The notes beneath the pieces are model-generated. The model ran no database searches. It had not been told where the DNA came from and saw only the letters and a program-made list of their open reading frames with translations. Source: an uncultured Curtobacterium sp. (GTDB lineage: Bacteria > Actinomycetota > Actinomycetes > Actinomycetales > Microbacteriaceae). From it: a stretch of DNA of 32,591 nt. The DNA is taken from the NCBI GenBank assembly GCA_913778205.1, contig CAJYUW010000005.1, positions 1 through 32,591 of the forward strand. Direction: 5' to 3'. The position numbers and the translations under genes were made by a program. Shown in pieces: positions 7,869 through 15,961 of the stretch; positions within the stretch are counted from its first letter, which is position 1, and each line of letters starts with the position of its first letter.

Positions 7869-9044
7869 ATGAGCGTCATGGTCTCCGCGTTCGAAGCACA
7901 CCGCAGCCGGACGAGCGAGAAGTACACGACCCACCCGCCCGAGGTCCTGCCGATGTTCGTCGCCGAGATGGACGTGACCCTCGCCGAGCCGGTGCGGGAC
8001 GCGCTCGTCCGGGCCGTCACGGACGGCGACACCGGCTACGTCGGGCACGGCCGGGCGCTGCCGGAGGCCTTCGCCGACTTCGCCGCGGACCGGTGGTCGT
8101 GGCGGGTCGACCCCGACCTCGTCCGGACCACGACCGACGTCTCGGTCGCCGCGGTCGAGACCCTCCGCCGGGTCATCGGACCGCGCGAGCGGGTCATCGT
8201 CATGCCGCCCGTGTACCCGCCGTTCCGGGACTACGTGACCGAGGCCGGCGGCACCGTCACCGAGGTCCCCCTGCTGCCGCCCGCGGAGGGACCGGGTGAC
8301 ACCGCCGCCACCACGACCGCGGGCTGGCGGATGGACCTCGAGGGTGTCCGTCGGGCGTTCGTCGACGGCGTCCGGACCGTACTGCTCTGCAACCCGCACA
8401 ACCCCCTCGGCCTCGTGCACCCCCGGGACGAGCTCGCGGCACTGGCCCGGCTCGCCGCGGAGCACGACGCCGTCGTGGTGTCGGATGAGATCCACGCGCC
8501 GCTCACCCACGCCGACGCGGCCTTCACGCCGTTCCTCGACTCCTGCCCGGAGGCGGCGGGGCTCGGCGTCGCCCTGACGAGCGCGAGCAAGGCCTGGAAC
8601 CTCGCCGGGACCAAGTGCGCGCTCATGGTCGGGGCGTCCGACCGGGCGCGGGCGTGGTTCGACGGGATGCCCACCGAGGTCGTCGAGCGCACCGGCATCC
8701 TCGGGTACACGGCGAGCGTGGCGGCGTTCCGCGCGGGCGGTCCCTGGCTGGCGTCGTTGCTCGGCGAGCTGTCCGCGAACCGACGCACCCTGGCCGAGCG
8801 CCTCGACGAGGTCCTGCCCGGTGCGGTGTACCGGCAGCCGCAGGCGTCCTACCTGGCGTGGATCGACCTCCGCGCGACGCCGTTCGGGGACGACCCGGCA
8901 GCGGTCCTGCTGGACCGGGCGCAGGTCGCCCTGTCGCGCGGGCTCGACTTCGGCAGGCAGGGCGCCGGGCACGTCCGGCTGAACTTCGGGTGCTCCGCCG
9001 AGACCCTCGACGAGGCGCTGCGTCGGCTCAGCACCGTGCGCTGA
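7869..9044 (+). CDS. MalY/PatB-type PLP-dependent C-S lyase or aminotransferase
   Basis: A 391-residue fold-type I PLP enzyme of aminotransferase class I/II, closest in pattern to MalY/PatB cystathionine beta-lyases, which split cystathionine or cysteine conjugates to a thiol, pyruvate and ammonia. Visible features are the N-terminal PMFVAEMDV, DTGYVGHG, the CNPHNPLG segment, SDEIHAP, and the PLP-binding lysine K241 in SASKAWNLAG. The C-terminus carries VRLNFGCS, with the Arg expected to hold the substrate carboxylate. The ATG at 7869 has GAGGA about 6 nt upstream; an in-frame ATG at 7878 is an alternative. It ends 18 bp from the convergent nagB gene. Whether it makes methionine precursors or acts on other thioethers cannot be told. 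Confidence 0.88.
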   Translation: MSVMVSAFEAHRSRTSEKYTTHPPEVLPMFVAEMDVTLAEPVRDALVRAVTDGDTGYVGHGRALPEAFADFAADRWSWRVDPDLVRTTTDVSVAAVETLRRVIGPRERVIVMPPVYPPFRDYVTEAGGTVTEVPLLPPAEGPGDTAATTTAGWRMDLEGVRRAFVDGVRTVLLCNPHNPLGLVHPRDELAALARLAAEHDAVVVSDEIHAPLTHADAAFTPFLDSCPEAAGLGVALTSASKAWNLAGTKCALMVGASDRARAWFDGMPTEVVERTGILGYTASVAAFRAGGPWLASLLGELSANRRTLAERLDEVLPGAVYRQPQASYLAWIDLRATPFGDDPAAVLLDRAQVALSRGLDFGRQGAGHVRLNFGCSAETLDEALRRLSTVR

Positions 9045-9062
9045 GCCGACCCGCGCCGCGCG

Positions 9063-9848
9063 TCACTCGAAGCGCTGCCACTCCGGCTTGTTGTCGTACG
9101 TGTACCGGTAGTAGTCGGCGAGGCGCAGACCCGCTGCCGCCTCCTCGTCCACCACGACCGTCGCGTGCTGGTGCAGCTGCAGTGCCGACCCGGGCACGAA
9201 CGACGACAGCGGGCCCTCGACCGCGGCGGCGACGGCGTCCGCCTTCGCCGCTCCCTGCGCGACGAGGACGAGCTCCCGTGCCTCGAGGATGGTGCCGAGC
9301 CCCTGCGTCATGCAGTGCGTCGGTACCTGGTCGAGCGAGTCGAAGAACCGGGCGTTCGCCTCACGCGTGGACGGCGCGAGGGTCTTGATCCGCGTGCGGG
9401 ACGCGAACGACGAGGTCGGTTCGTTGAAGCCGATGTGCCCGTTCGCCCCGATGCCGAGGACCTGCACGTCGACGCCCCCGGCGGCCCGGATCGCGGCGTC
9501 GTACTCCTTCGCGGCGAACTCGAGATCGGCGGCACGGCCGTCCGGCACGCGGACCCGCGACGCGTCGAACCCGAGCGGCCCGACGACGTCGCGCGCGATG
9601 ACGGACGCGTACGACTCGGGGTGCTCGAGCGGGATGCCGACGTACTCGTCGAGCGCGAAGCCGCGGGCCTCGGCGAACGAGATCTCCCCGGCGTCGACGC
9701 GACGTCGCAGGTCGGCGTAGATGCCCTGCGGGCTGGACCCGGTGGCGAGCCCGATGACGGCGGACGGCTTCTTCGCGACGACGGAGGCGATCTTGGCCGC
9801 GGCGACGCGACCGACCTCCGCCGGCGTGGGCAGGATGATGATCTCCAC
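9063..9848 (-). CDS. nagB: Glucosamine-6-phosphate deaminase
   Basis: NagB converts glucosamine-6-phosphate to fructose-6-phosphate and ammonia, feeding amino sugars into glycolysis after NagA. The 261-residue protein shows LATGSSP for phosphate binding, ALDEYVG with the catalytic Asp, GANGHIGFNEP with the catalytic His and Glu, and ASRTRIKTL. Two in-frame GTG codons are possible starts (9854 and 9848). The inner one is preferred because TAGTCT ends exactly 6 nt before it, as at other genes here, and because it gives the usual short MEIIILPTP N-terminus. The promoter overlaps the edge of a DasR-type palindrome, so GlcNAc-responsive repression is likely. No GntR-family regulator gene is present in the window. 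Confidence 0.95.
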   Translation of the reverse strand: MEIIILPTPAEVGRVAAAKIASVVAKKPSAVIGLATGSSPQGIYADLRRRVDAGEISFAEARGFALDEYVGIPLEHPESYASVIARDVVGPLGFDASRVRVPDGRAADLEFAAKEYDAAIRAAGGVDVQVLGIGANGHIGFNEPTSSFASRTRIKTLAPSTREANARFFDSLDQVPTHCMTQGLGTILEARELVLVAQGAAKADAVAAAVEGPLSSFVPGSALQLHQHATVVVDEEAAAGLRLADYYRYTYDNKPEWQRFE

Positions 9849-9854
9849 GGTCAC

Positions 9855-9860
9855 AGACTA
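9855..9860 (-). promoter_or_regulatory. -10 box of the nagB promoter
   Basis: TAGTCT on the minus strand (9860 to 9855) lies 6 nt before the inner nagB GTG. Its first base is the edge base of the palindromic operator, which places the operator between the -35 and -10 regions. Confidence 0.55.
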
Positions 9861-9875
9861 CTGGTCATGACCAGT
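9860..9875. promoter_or_regulatory. DasR/NagR-type (dre-like) operator
   Basis: ACTGGTCATGACCAGT is a perfect 16-bp palindrome. It matches the Streptomyces DasR responsive-element consensus, recalled as ASTGGTCTAGACCAST, at 14 of 16 positions; only the central two bases are swapped. It lies between nagB and the divergent NUDIX gene, directly over the nagB core promoter. DasR is a GntR/HutC-family repressor released by amino-sugar phosphates and controls nagB in Streptomyces, so the location is the expected one. Confidence 0.82.
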
Positions 9876-9893
9876 CGGCGACAGGGTGTGCCG

Positions 9894-9899
9894 TAGCGT
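9894..9899 (+). promoter_or_regulatory. -10 box of a leaderless promoter (NUDIX gene)
   Basis: TAGCGT ends 6 nt before the GTG at 9906. The DasR-like palindrome ends 18 bp upstream of this box and so covers its -35 region. Confidence 0.55.
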
Positions 9900-9905
9900 G
9901 GTGCC

Positions 9906-10385
9906 GTGCCCACCCCCGACTTCGTCCTGTCCCTGCGCGAGCGGATCGGCAACGACCTGCTCTGGCTGACCGGTGTCACCGCAGTGGTGACGCGCGGCTC
10001 GGGCGACGACCGCGAGCTCCTCGTCGTCCGACGCGCCGACACCGGGGCCTACACACCCGTCACCGGCATCGTCGACCCCGGCGAGGAGCCGGCGGTCGCC
10101 GCGGCTCGCGAGGTCCTCGAGGAGGCGGACGTCGTCGCGGAGCCCGAGCGGCTCGCATGGGTGCAGGTCCTGCCCGAGATGACCTACCCGAACGGCGACC
10201 GCGCGCAGTACCTCGACCTCGTGTTCGCGTTCCGGTACGTGTCGGGCGAGCCGTTCCCGGCGGACGGCGAGAACACCGAGGCGTTCTGGGCCCGGCTCGA
10301 CGCCCTGCCGCCGATGTCGGACGACATGCGTGCCCGCGTCGAGGCCGGGCTGTCCGACGAGGTCGCGACGCGCTTCCAGCGCTGA
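9906..10385 (+). CDS. NUDIX hydrolase
   Basis: A 159-residue cytoplasmic hydrolase expected to cleave a nucleoside diphosphate linked to another moiety. The NUDIX box runs from G54 to V76 as G-x5-E-x7-REVLEEADV, with the metal-binding REVLEE intact; the usual Gly after EE-x is replaced by Asp. The first 20 or so residues (DFVLSLRERIGNDLLWL) match the N-terminal helix common in actinobacterial members often labelled ADP-ribose pyrophosphatase-like. The substrate cannot be fixed. The GTG start is supported by TAGCGT 6 nt upstream. It is divergent from nagB and may share the amino-sugar operator, which would be unusual for a NUDIX enzyme. A strong hairpin follows the gene. Confidence 0.88.
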   Translation: MPTPDFVLSLRERIGNDLLWLTGVTAVVTRGSGDDRELLVVRRADTGAYTPVTGIVDPGEEPAVAAAREVLEEADVVAEPERLAWVQVLPEMTYPNGDRAQYLDLVFAFRYVSGEPFPADGENTEAFWARLDALPPMSDDMRARVEAGLSDEVATRFQR

Positions 10386-10403
10386 CGCGGGCGCACGCGG
10401 CCT

Positions 10404-10419
10404 CGCTCCCGCGGGAGCG
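10404..10419. repeat. 16-bp GC palindrome after the NUDIX gene
   Basis: CGCTCCCGCGGGAGCG is a perfect 16-bp palindrome beginning 18 bp after the NUDIX stop codon. With no loop it is more likely a protein site or part of the intergenic palindrome cluster than an efficient terminator. Confidence 0.4.
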
Positions 10420-10480
10420 ACGCTCCCGTGCGACGGTCCAGGACGCACCTGTCGCCCTCGCAGCAACGACGGGCGCGCAT

Positions 10481-10530
10481 CGCCGGACGGGAGGCGCGGT
10501 GCGTGCCCGCACCGCGCCTCCCGTCCGGCG
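10481..10530. terminator. Strong bidirectional terminator hairpin
   Basis: A perfect 23-bp stem (10481-10503 with 10508-10530) and a TGCC tetraloop lie between the convergent NUDIX and ABC-ATPase genes. There is no T-run, as is common in very GC-rich actinobacteria. Its arms share the core GAGGCGCGGTGC with the hairpin at 32396-32429. The remaining 240 bp of this gap hold no credible gene. Confidence 0.8.
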
Positions 10531-10626
10531 GGGCGGAGCCGGGTCTCGCGCACGCGGACGGTCTCGGGGTCGCCGTGCCACGGGACCGTCCGCCCCGCCG
10601 GGACCCGGTCCGCTTGCGGCGGCCTG

Positions 10627-11697
10627 CTACGCGAGCGGTTCGACCGCGACGGGAGCACCCGTCAGCCGGACGGCGACCGGCTCGCCGGCGCCCCTGCGGT
10701 CGCCGACCTCGTGCTGCACGGTGACGATGGTGTCGTCGTCCAGGCGGACGGTGGTGCGGCGGATCGAGCCGAGGAAGCTCGACGACACGACGGTGCCGGT
10801 GACGCCCTCCCGCGCGAAGGCGACGTCCTCGGGTCGCACGTAGGCCACGACCGGGCCGTCGGCCACCGTGCGGTCGAGCGCCGGCACGGTGAACCCGTAC
10901 ACGAACACGTCGCCACCGCGGAGGTCGCCGCGCATCCGGTTCGACTGCCCGACGAAGTCCGCAGTGAACGCCGACGCCGGGGCGCGGTAGAGCTCCTCCG
11001 GGGTCCCGACCTGCTCGATCTCCCCCGCCCGCATGACCGCGATCCGGTCGGAGACGGCGAGCGCCTCCTCCTGGTCGTGGGTGACGAACACGGTCGTGAT
11101 GCCGAGGTCGCTCTGGATGCGGCGGATCTCGTCGCGGAGCGAGACCCGGACCTTCGCGTCGAGCGCGGAGAGCGGTTCGTCGAGGAGCAGCACACGCGGG
11201 CGGGTGACGAGGGCGCGGGCGAGGGCGACGCGCTGCTGCTGGCCGCCGGAGAGCTGGTGCGGGTAGCGGTCGGCGAACTCGGCGAGGTGGACCATGTCGA
11301 GCGCCTCGATCACCCGCTCCCGCCGTGCGGCCGCCGCGACCTTGCGCATCTCGAGCCCGAACGCGACGTTCTGGCGGACCGTCATGTGCGGGAAGAGCGA
11401 GTACTGCTGGAACACCATGCCGATGTCGCGACGGTTCACCGGCACCGCGCTGACGTCCGCGCCGTCGATGCGGATCGTCCCGGCGTCGACCGCCTCGAGG
11501 CCGGCGAGCGCCCGGAGCGCCGTGGTCTTCCCGCAGCCCGACGGTCCGAGGAGCGAGACGAACTCACCCGGCTCGATCCGGAGCGACAGTCCGGCCAGGG
11601 CGCGGTGCGTGCCGTACCGCTTCTCGACGCCGGCGAGCTCGACGGTCGCGCCGGTGCTCGCCAGCGTTGACGGGGCGGCGGGGGCGGTGGTGGTCAT
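10627..11697 (-). CDS. ABC importer ATPase (PotA/FbpC-like)
   Basis: A 356-residue ATPase that would drive the importer encoded by the three preceding genes. It has Walker A GPSGCGKTT (51-59), the Q-loop in MVFQQYSLFPHM, signature LSGGQQQRVALARA, Walker B VLLLDEPLSALD, and the H-loop in VTHDQEEAL, followed by a TOBE domain (about residues 250-355, with VAYVRPEDV). This architecture fits the iron(III), spermidine/putrescine, thiamine and 2-aminoethylphosphonate importer group. The start has an ideal AAGGAG 5 nt upstream, within the end of the permease gene, and overlaps that gene's stop (ATGA). It is the last gene of the operon, before the terminator at 10481-10530. Substrate specificity cannot be read from the ATPase. 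Confidence 0.93.
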   Translation of the reverse strand: MTTTAPAAPSTLASTGATVELAGVEKRYGTHRALAGLSLRIEPGEFVSLLGPSGCGKTTALRALAGLEAVDAGTIRIDGADVSAVPVNRRDIGMVFQQYSLFPHMTVRQNVAFGLEMRKVAAAARRERVIEALDMVHLAEFADRYPHQLSGGQQQRVALARALVTRPRVLLLDEPLSALDAKVRVSLRDEIRRIQSDLGITTVFVTHDQEEALAVSDRIAVMRAGEIEQVGTPEELYRAPASAFTADFVGQSNRMRGDLRGGDVFVYGFTVPALDRTVADGPVVAYVRPEDVAFAREGVTGTVVSSSFLGSIRRTTVRLDDDTIVTVQHEVGDRRGAGEPVAVRLTGAPVAVEPLA

Positions 11698-12596
11698 GCG
11701 GACTCCTTCGGGCTGCGCCGGCGGCGAGCGCCGACCCGGCCGATGACGACGAGCAGCAGGAAGCCGAACAGGAGCGCGGCGACCGAGAAGATCGCGGCGA
11801 CGTAGGGGTCGGTCTGCTGCACGAGCACGAGCGCCGTCTGGAACGTCGTGCGGGAGAGGAACGAGGCGAGCGTGTACTCGCCGAGGACGACCGTGATCGT
11901 CAGGAAGCACGCGGCGGTGATGCCCCGGCGGAGGTTCGGCAGGAGCACGCGCCACGTGACGGTCCACCACGAGGCGCCGAGCGAACGCGCCGCCTCGGAC
12001 AGGACGGTCATGTCCATCGCGGTGATCGCCGCCGCGATCGGACGGAAGGCGAACGGGAGCGACACGATGCCGATGGCGAACGCGAGCGTCCACGCCCCGG
12101 ACCCGAACACCTGCGAGACGACCTGGTACACGGGGATGAAGCCGACGACGAGCACCACGACGGGCACGGTGATCGGCACGATGCACACGAACTCGAGCAC
12201 CCGTCGGAGCCGTGGGTAGCGCAACGCCGTGATGATCTGCGCCGGCAGGAGCACGAGGAGCACGATCGCCACGGTGATGACCGCGATGACCAGCGACGCC
12301 ACGAGGCCGTCGAACACGGGCTGGTAGGTCGCCGCGTTCACCGGGTCGGCGAGCGCGGTGTAGTGCGCGAGCGTCAGGCCGCCGTCGGTCCCCTGTCGGA
12401 ACGTGAACTGCAGGAGCGCGACGAGGGGGACGGCGAACACGAGGCCGATCACGACCAGCACGATCGCGGCCGTGGTCCGCGACGGGGCCGGACCGAACCG
12501 CCGGGGGCGGGCCGTGCCTCCCGGCCGGTCGGCCGCCGTCCGCTGTCGGGCGCTGACCGCCGCGTCGACGGCCGCCTTCCCGCTGATCGCGCTCAT
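11694..12596 (-). CDS. ABC importer permease, second subunit
   Basis: A 300-residue binding-protein-dependent transport permease with about six membrane helices after a 40-residue cytoplasmic N-terminus. The EAA loop, which contacts the ATPase, reads EAARSLGASWWTVTWRVLLPNL. It resembles PotC/PhnV/FbpB-type subunits. Both ends overlap neighbours by ATGA, with the upstream permease at 12593-12596 and the ATPase at 11694-11697, indicating strict translational coupling within one transporter operon. Nothing appears truncated. Confidence 0.92.
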   Translation of the reverse strand: MSAISGKAAVDAAVSARQRTAADRPGGTARPRRFGPAPSRTTAAIVLVVIGLVFAVPLVALLQFTFRQGTDGGLTLAHYTALADPVNAATYQPVFDGLVASLVIAVITVAIVLLVLLPAQIITALRYPRLRRVLEFVCIVPITVPVVVLVVGFIPVYQVVSQVFGSGAWTLAFAIGIVSLPFAFRPIAAAITAMDMTVLSEAARSLGASWWTVTWRVLLPNLRRGITAACFLTITVVLGEYTLASFLSRTTFQTALVLVQQTDPYVAAIFSVAALLFGFLLLVVIGRVGARRRRSPKESA

Positions 12597-13669
12597 CGCT
12601 GCCACCGTGCCGCGCGACGCTGCAGGAGCGAGTAGGCCCCCATCACGACGGCCATCACCACCACCATGCCGAGGGCGAGGACGCCGGCCACGTTCTGCAG
12701 ACCGGTGATGGTCTCGCTCGTGAGCTGCGCACGGATCGTCAGCGGGACGATGCCGCCCTGCGAGATGAGCGCCGCGGCCGTCGCGAACGACGAGAACGCG
12801 TTCGCGAACAGGAGGAGCAGCGACCCCCAGAACGCGGGCGCGAGGACGGGGAGCGCGATCCGGCGCCAGTAGGTCGCACGCGAGGCGCCGAGGGTGGCGG
12901 CGGCCTCGCCCCACTGGGTCTTCACGCCCTCGAGCGCGGGCATGAACGTGAGGACCATGAGGGGCACCTGGAAGTAGACGTAGGGCAGGACGAGTCCGGG
13001 GACGGTGTAGAGGAACGCGCCCTGGGCGTTGAGGTCGATCCCGAACGTCGACACGAGCCAGGTGGTCACGAGTCCCTGCACGCCGATGGTGGCGATGAAC
13101 GCGAACGCGAGCATGACGCCGCCGAACTGGGCGAGGACGCTGGCCGCGGCGTCGATCGCGGAGCGGACCAGCCCGTCGGGCCGGAGCGCCGACAGCGCCC
13201 AGCACACGACCGCGCCGATGAGCGCACCGATCACTGCGGAGACCGCGGACAGGCCGGAGGACGCGCCGAACGCGCGGAGGACGGTCGGGTCGGCGAACGC
13301 GGCCAGGTTCGCGAACGTGAACGCGCCGTCGGCGGTGAAGAACCCGCTGCCGACCGCGATGGCGGCGGGCACTGCGAGGAACAGCAGGACGTACGCGGCG
13401 AACGGGGTGAGGCCGAGCCAGGCGATGCCGACGCGTCGCCGGGCACGGGGGCCGGCGGCGGTGGCGCCCGCGGCGGAGGTGCCCGCGGCGGAGGTGCCCG
13501 CGGCGGAGGCGCCCGCGGCCGCAGGTGCGGCGGGGGCGCCGGTGGCCGCGTGCCCGGCGGAGACGGCGGCGGGCCCTGCGGCGACGGCCGCGGGTCCGGC
13601 GGTGACGGGGGCGGCGGGCGCCGCGGCACCCGGGGCGGCGGGCACCCCGGGTGCCGGTGCGGTGGTCAT
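12593..13669 (-). CDS. ABC importer permease, first subunit, with Ala-rich N-terminal extension
   Basis: A 358-residue permease. Its first 75 residues are a low-complexity Ala/Pro/Gly extension that includes SAAGTSAAGTSAAGATAAG, encoded by a 15-bp tandem repeat. The membrane domain starts at about residue 80 (VGIAWLGLTPFAAYVLLFL) and has about six helices with an EAA loop reading EAAATLGASRATYWRRIALP. The pairing of this subunit with the second permease is typical of the PotB/PotC and PhnU/PhnV arrangement. It begins 5 nt after the substrate-binding-protein stop. The low-complexity part is likely disordered in the cytoplasm; a start further inside would also leave a complete permease. Confidence 0.9.
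   Translation of the reverse strand: MTTAPAPGVPAAPGAAAPAAPVTAGPAAVAAGPAAVSAGHAATGAPAAPAAAGASAAGTSAAGTSAAGATAAGPRARRRVGIAWLGLTPFAAYVLLFLAVPAAIAVGSGFFTADGAFTFANLAAFADPTVLRAFGASSGLSAVSAVIGALIGAVVCWALSALRPDGLVRSAIDAAASVLAQFGGVMLAFAFIATIGVQGLVTTWLVSTFGIDLNAQGAFLYTVPGLVLPYVYFQVPLMVLTFMPALEGVKTQWGEAAATLGASRATYWRRIALPVLAPAFWGSLLLLFANAFSSFATAAALISQGGIVPLTIRAQLTSETITGLQNVAGVLALGMVVVMAVVMGAYSLLQRRAARWQR
13466..13510. repeat. Three 15-bp in-frame tandem repeats
   Basis: GCCCGCGGCGGAGGT repeats three times (13466-13480, 13481-13495, 13496-13510; the last copy ends in C) inside the permease gene. The 15-bp period keeps the frame and encodes repeated Ser-Ala-Ala-Gly-Thr on the minus strand, so copy-number change would alter only the length of the N-terminal extension. 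Confidence 0.85.
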
Positions 13670-13674
13670 GCGGG

Positions 13675-14814
13675 TCAGGACCCCATCGTGGCGGACCACT
13701 TCGCCGAGAGCACCTTCGCGGCCTCGGTGACCTGCGCGTCCGTCAGCTCGACGTAGTCCTTCGGCATGCCGCCTGCGGCTTCGAGGGCGTCCTCGTCCAC
13801 CTTGCCCGACTTCTCGAGCGCGGCGAGGGTCGACGGGAACGCGCCGGCCTGCAGGTACAGGTTCTGCACGGTCGGGCTCGCGATGTACTCCTGCCAGAGG
13901 CGCGCCGCCGCGGGGTGCGGGGCGTCCTTGTTGACGGCCTGCGAGTAGTACGAGCCGAGCGCCTGCCCCTCGGGGACGACGGTCTTCCAGTTCTTGTTGC
14001 CGCTCGCGCCGGCGGCCGGGCCCCAGGCGAGGTTGTTGTACGACCACTGGACGACGACGGGGGTCTCACCCGAGGCGACCGTCGCCTGCGTCGGCAGCAC
14101 GTTCTGGAAGTTGCCGGCCTGCTTGAGCTTGCCGAAGAACTCCACACCCTTGGTGATGTCGTCGGCCGAGCCGCCGTTCTCGAGCGCGGCGAGGTAGACC
14201 GCGCTCGCGGCCTGGTTCGCCTGCGTCGGGTCGCCCGCGATCGAGACCTTGCCCTTGTACTCGGAGCCGAGCAGGTCGTTGAGGTCCTTCGGTGCGTCCG
14301 AGATCTTCGAGCTGTCGTAGCCGATCGACATCAGGCCGGTGTAGTCGCGCGTCCACGCGCCGTCGGCGTCCTTGAGCGAGTCGGGGATGTCCGACCAGTT
14401 CGCGACCTTGTAGTCGGCGAGCAGGCCGAGGTTCTGCTGCAGGACCGCGTTGCCGAGGTCGAGGACGTCCGGCGCGGTGGACTGGCCCTTCTGCGACTTG
14501 ACCGCGGCGACCTCGTCGGCCGAGGAGCCGTTCGGGTTCGCCGAGTTGACCTTGATGCCGTACTCCTTGGTGAAGCCGTCGATGATCTTGCCGTAGTTCG
14601 CCCACGACGGCGGCAGCGCGATGACGTTGAGCTGGCCCTCCGCCTTCGCGGCCTTGACGAGGGCGTCCATGCCGCCGGCGGACTGGGCGCTCGTGGCGGT
14701 CTTCCAGTCGGAGTCGTCCTTCGAGGACGCGCTGCTCGTCGCCGAGCAACCGGCGAGGGTGACGATGGCGGCTGCCGCGAGGGCGATGCCGGCGAGGGTG
14801 CGCTTGTGCTGCAC
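13675..14814 (-). CDS. ABC importer substrate-binding lipoprotein
   Basis: A 379-residue extracellular solute-binding protein anchored by lipid. The signal peptide has a basic start (HKR), a hydrophobic core and the lipobox LAGC with Cys23. The mature part resembles the SBP_bac family used for iron(III), polyamines or 2-aminoethylphosphonate (two lobes, with PDVLDLGNAV and GLMSIGYDSSKI in the first). The GTG at 14814 is chosen because GGAAGG lies about 8 nt upstream and it gives a standard lipoprotein leader; an upstream GTG at 14850 lacks a ribosome site. It is the first gene of the operon SBP-permease-permease-ATPase. No ligand motif allows naming the substrate, and nearby genes give no clear clue. 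Confidence 0.9.
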   Translation of the reverse strand: MQHKRTLAGIALAAAAIVTLAGCSATSSASSKDDSDWKTATSAQSAGGMDALVKAAKAEGQLNVIALPPSWANYGKIIDGFTKEYGIKVNSANPNGSSADEVAAVKSQKGQSTAPDVLDLGNAVLQQNLGLLADYKVANWSDIPDSLKDADGAWTRDYTGLMSIGYDSSKISDAPKDLNDLLGSEYKGKVSIAGDPTQANQAASAVYLAALENGGSADDITKGVEFFGKLKQAGNFQNVLPTQATVASGETPVVVQWSYNNLAWGPAAGASGNKNWKTVVPEGQALGSYYSQAVNKDAPHPAAARLWQEYIASPTVQNLYLQAGAFPSTLAALEKSGKVDEDALEAAGGMPKDYVELTDAQVTEAAKVLSAKWSATMGS

Positions 14815-15115
14815 GGGGTGGGCCTTCCGGGTCGGGGATCCGTTCCGCACGACTGTGCGACTCGGTCGGTGACGAGGATGACCGCGGCCGGTTTCCGGTC
14901 CGGATCGACACGGTGAACGGGGGTCGAACTCTTGCGGCGCGGGCGTTCAGGGTCGCCAGGGACCGGCCGCGTGGGTCGTGCGAGGACCGGCCGGGGGTCG
15001 CGAGGACCGGCCGAGGGTCCCGAGGACCGGCCGGGGGTCGCGAGGACCGGCCGAGGGTCGCGAGGACCGGCCGCCCGGGTCGCCCGGGCCCTCCGAGCCG
15101 GACGGGTGGACGACC
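14815..15115. other. 301-bp intergenic region upstream of the importer operon
   Basis: The gap between the lipoprotein gene and phzF must contain the importer promoter, but no clear -35/-10 pair could be assigned. Its right half is occupied by a 20-bp tandem array (14981-15080). Open frames across it are repetitive Pro/Arg-rich translations of the array and are not credible genes. Confidence 0.6.
14981..15080. repeat. 20-bp tandem repeat array, five units
   Basis: Units start at 14981, 15001, 15021, 15041 and 15061, each beginning CGAGGACCGGCCG. The next bases alternate between GGGGTC and AGGGTC in units 1-4, giving a 40-bp higher-order period; the fifth unit diverges after base 13. A related partial copy precedes it from about 14956. 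There are no unique spacers, so this is a minisatellite and not a CRISPR. Each unit contains the palindrome ACCGGC/CCGG core. Confidence 0.9.
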
Positions 15116-15955
15116 TCAGATCGCCGTCGCGCCGCCCGTCACCGTGACGCCCCCGGCCGCGGGCACGTCCACGAGCAGCACGCTCGGACGCCCGACGTGC
15201 CGACCCTGCCGGATCACGACCCGATCCCCACCGCGCACCGCACCGACGGCCCGGAGGTACGCCCCGGTGGACGCCGCGGCCGACCCGGTCGCGGGGTCCT
15301 CGGAGATCCGCCCCGCGGGGAACAGGTTCCGCGCCTCGTACTCGAGCGGTCCCGTCCGGTGCAGGACGGTCACCGTGCCGGCCCACCCCGCGTCGGCCTT
15401 GAGCTCGGCGAGGGTGCGCGGGTCGAACCGGAACTGGTGGAAGAGCTCGGGATCGGCGAGGACCAGCACCGGGTGCCGGTTCCCCGCGAACGCCTCGAGC
15501 ACCGGGAACCCGTCCGCGATGTCGTCCGGTCCGAGCCCGGTGACGGCGAAGAGCCGCTCGAGGTGCTCCGGGGCGACGGCGCCCGTCCACGGCTCGACGC
15601 TCGTCATGGCGAGGAGCACCCTCCCGTCCGGCCCCGTCGAGGTGTGCGTGGCGATCTCGCCCGCAGGGGTGTCGAACACGCGGTCCCCGGTGCCGTGCCG
15701 CTCGGCGAGCGCGACCCCGGTGGCGACGGTGGCGTGCCCGCAGAACGGCACCTCGGCCGCAGGCGAGAAGTACCGCACCCGCGGCCGGTCGGGGCTCCCG
15801 CCCACGACGAACGCGGTCTCGGGGTAGCCGACGTGCTGCGCGGTCGCGAGCATCTCGGCGTCGGACATGCCGCCGGCGTCGAGGACGATGCCCGCCGGGT
15901 TCCCACCGCCCGGCTCGGCGGCGAACGCGGTGTACCGGAGGATCTCGGAGGCCAT
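15116..15955 (-). CDS. PhzF-family isomerase/epimerase
   Basis: A 279-residue protein of the PhzF family (diaminopimelate-epimerase-like fold, two similar halves). PhzF itself isomerises trans-2,3-dihydro-3-hydroxyanthranilate in phenazine synthesis, but most family members have unknown substrates and no other phenazine gene is present. The family catalytic Glu is E46 in VGYPETAFV, and FCGHATVATG and SEDPATGSAA provide the other conserved active-site stretches. The ATG at 15955 is supported by TACGGT 6 nt upstream. It lies downstream of the ROK regulator on the same strand, with only a 20-bp tandem array between. Flanking arrays on both sides are unusual. Confidence 0.9.
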   Translation of the reverse strand: MASEILRYTAFAAEPGGGNPAGIVLDAGGMSDAEMLATAQHVGYPETAFVVGGSPDRPRVRYFSPAAEVPFCGHATVATGVALAERHGTGDRVFDTPAGEIATHTSTGPDGRVLLAMTSVEPWTGAVAPEHLERLFAVTGLGPDDIADGFPVLEAFAGNRHPVLVLADPELFHQFRFDPRTLAELKADAGWAGTVTVLHRTGPLEYEARNLFPAGRISEDPATGSAAASTGAYLRAVGAVRGGDRVVIRQGRHVGRPSVLLVDVPAAGGVTVTGGATAI

Positions 15956-15961
15956 CCCCCG

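Noticed and set aside
6000..9044. Very long open frame across the antisense of the efflux pump and into the MalY-like gene
   Set aside because: The upstream part is Arg/Asp/Glu-rich antisense translation of a clear MFS gene; only the part from 7869 has family motifs and a start signal.
9420..9470. Asn in the NagB active-site loop GANGHIGFNEP as an inactivating change
   Set aside because: From memory, Gram-positive NagB enzymes commonly have NGHIGFNEP at this place, and the catalytic Asp, His and Glu are retained.
10627..14814. Assigning the importer to 2-aminoethylphosphonate, iron or polyamine
   Set aside because: The subunits fit all these groups, and neither the binding protein nor the neighbouring genes identify the ligand.
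14981..15080. Regular 20-bp repeats as a CRISPR array
   Set aside because: Units are directly abutting without unique spacers, and no cas gene is nearby.
15116..15955. Phenazine biosynthesis
   Set aside because: Only a PhzF-family protein is present; no phzA-E or phzG gene is nearby, and most family members act elsewhere.
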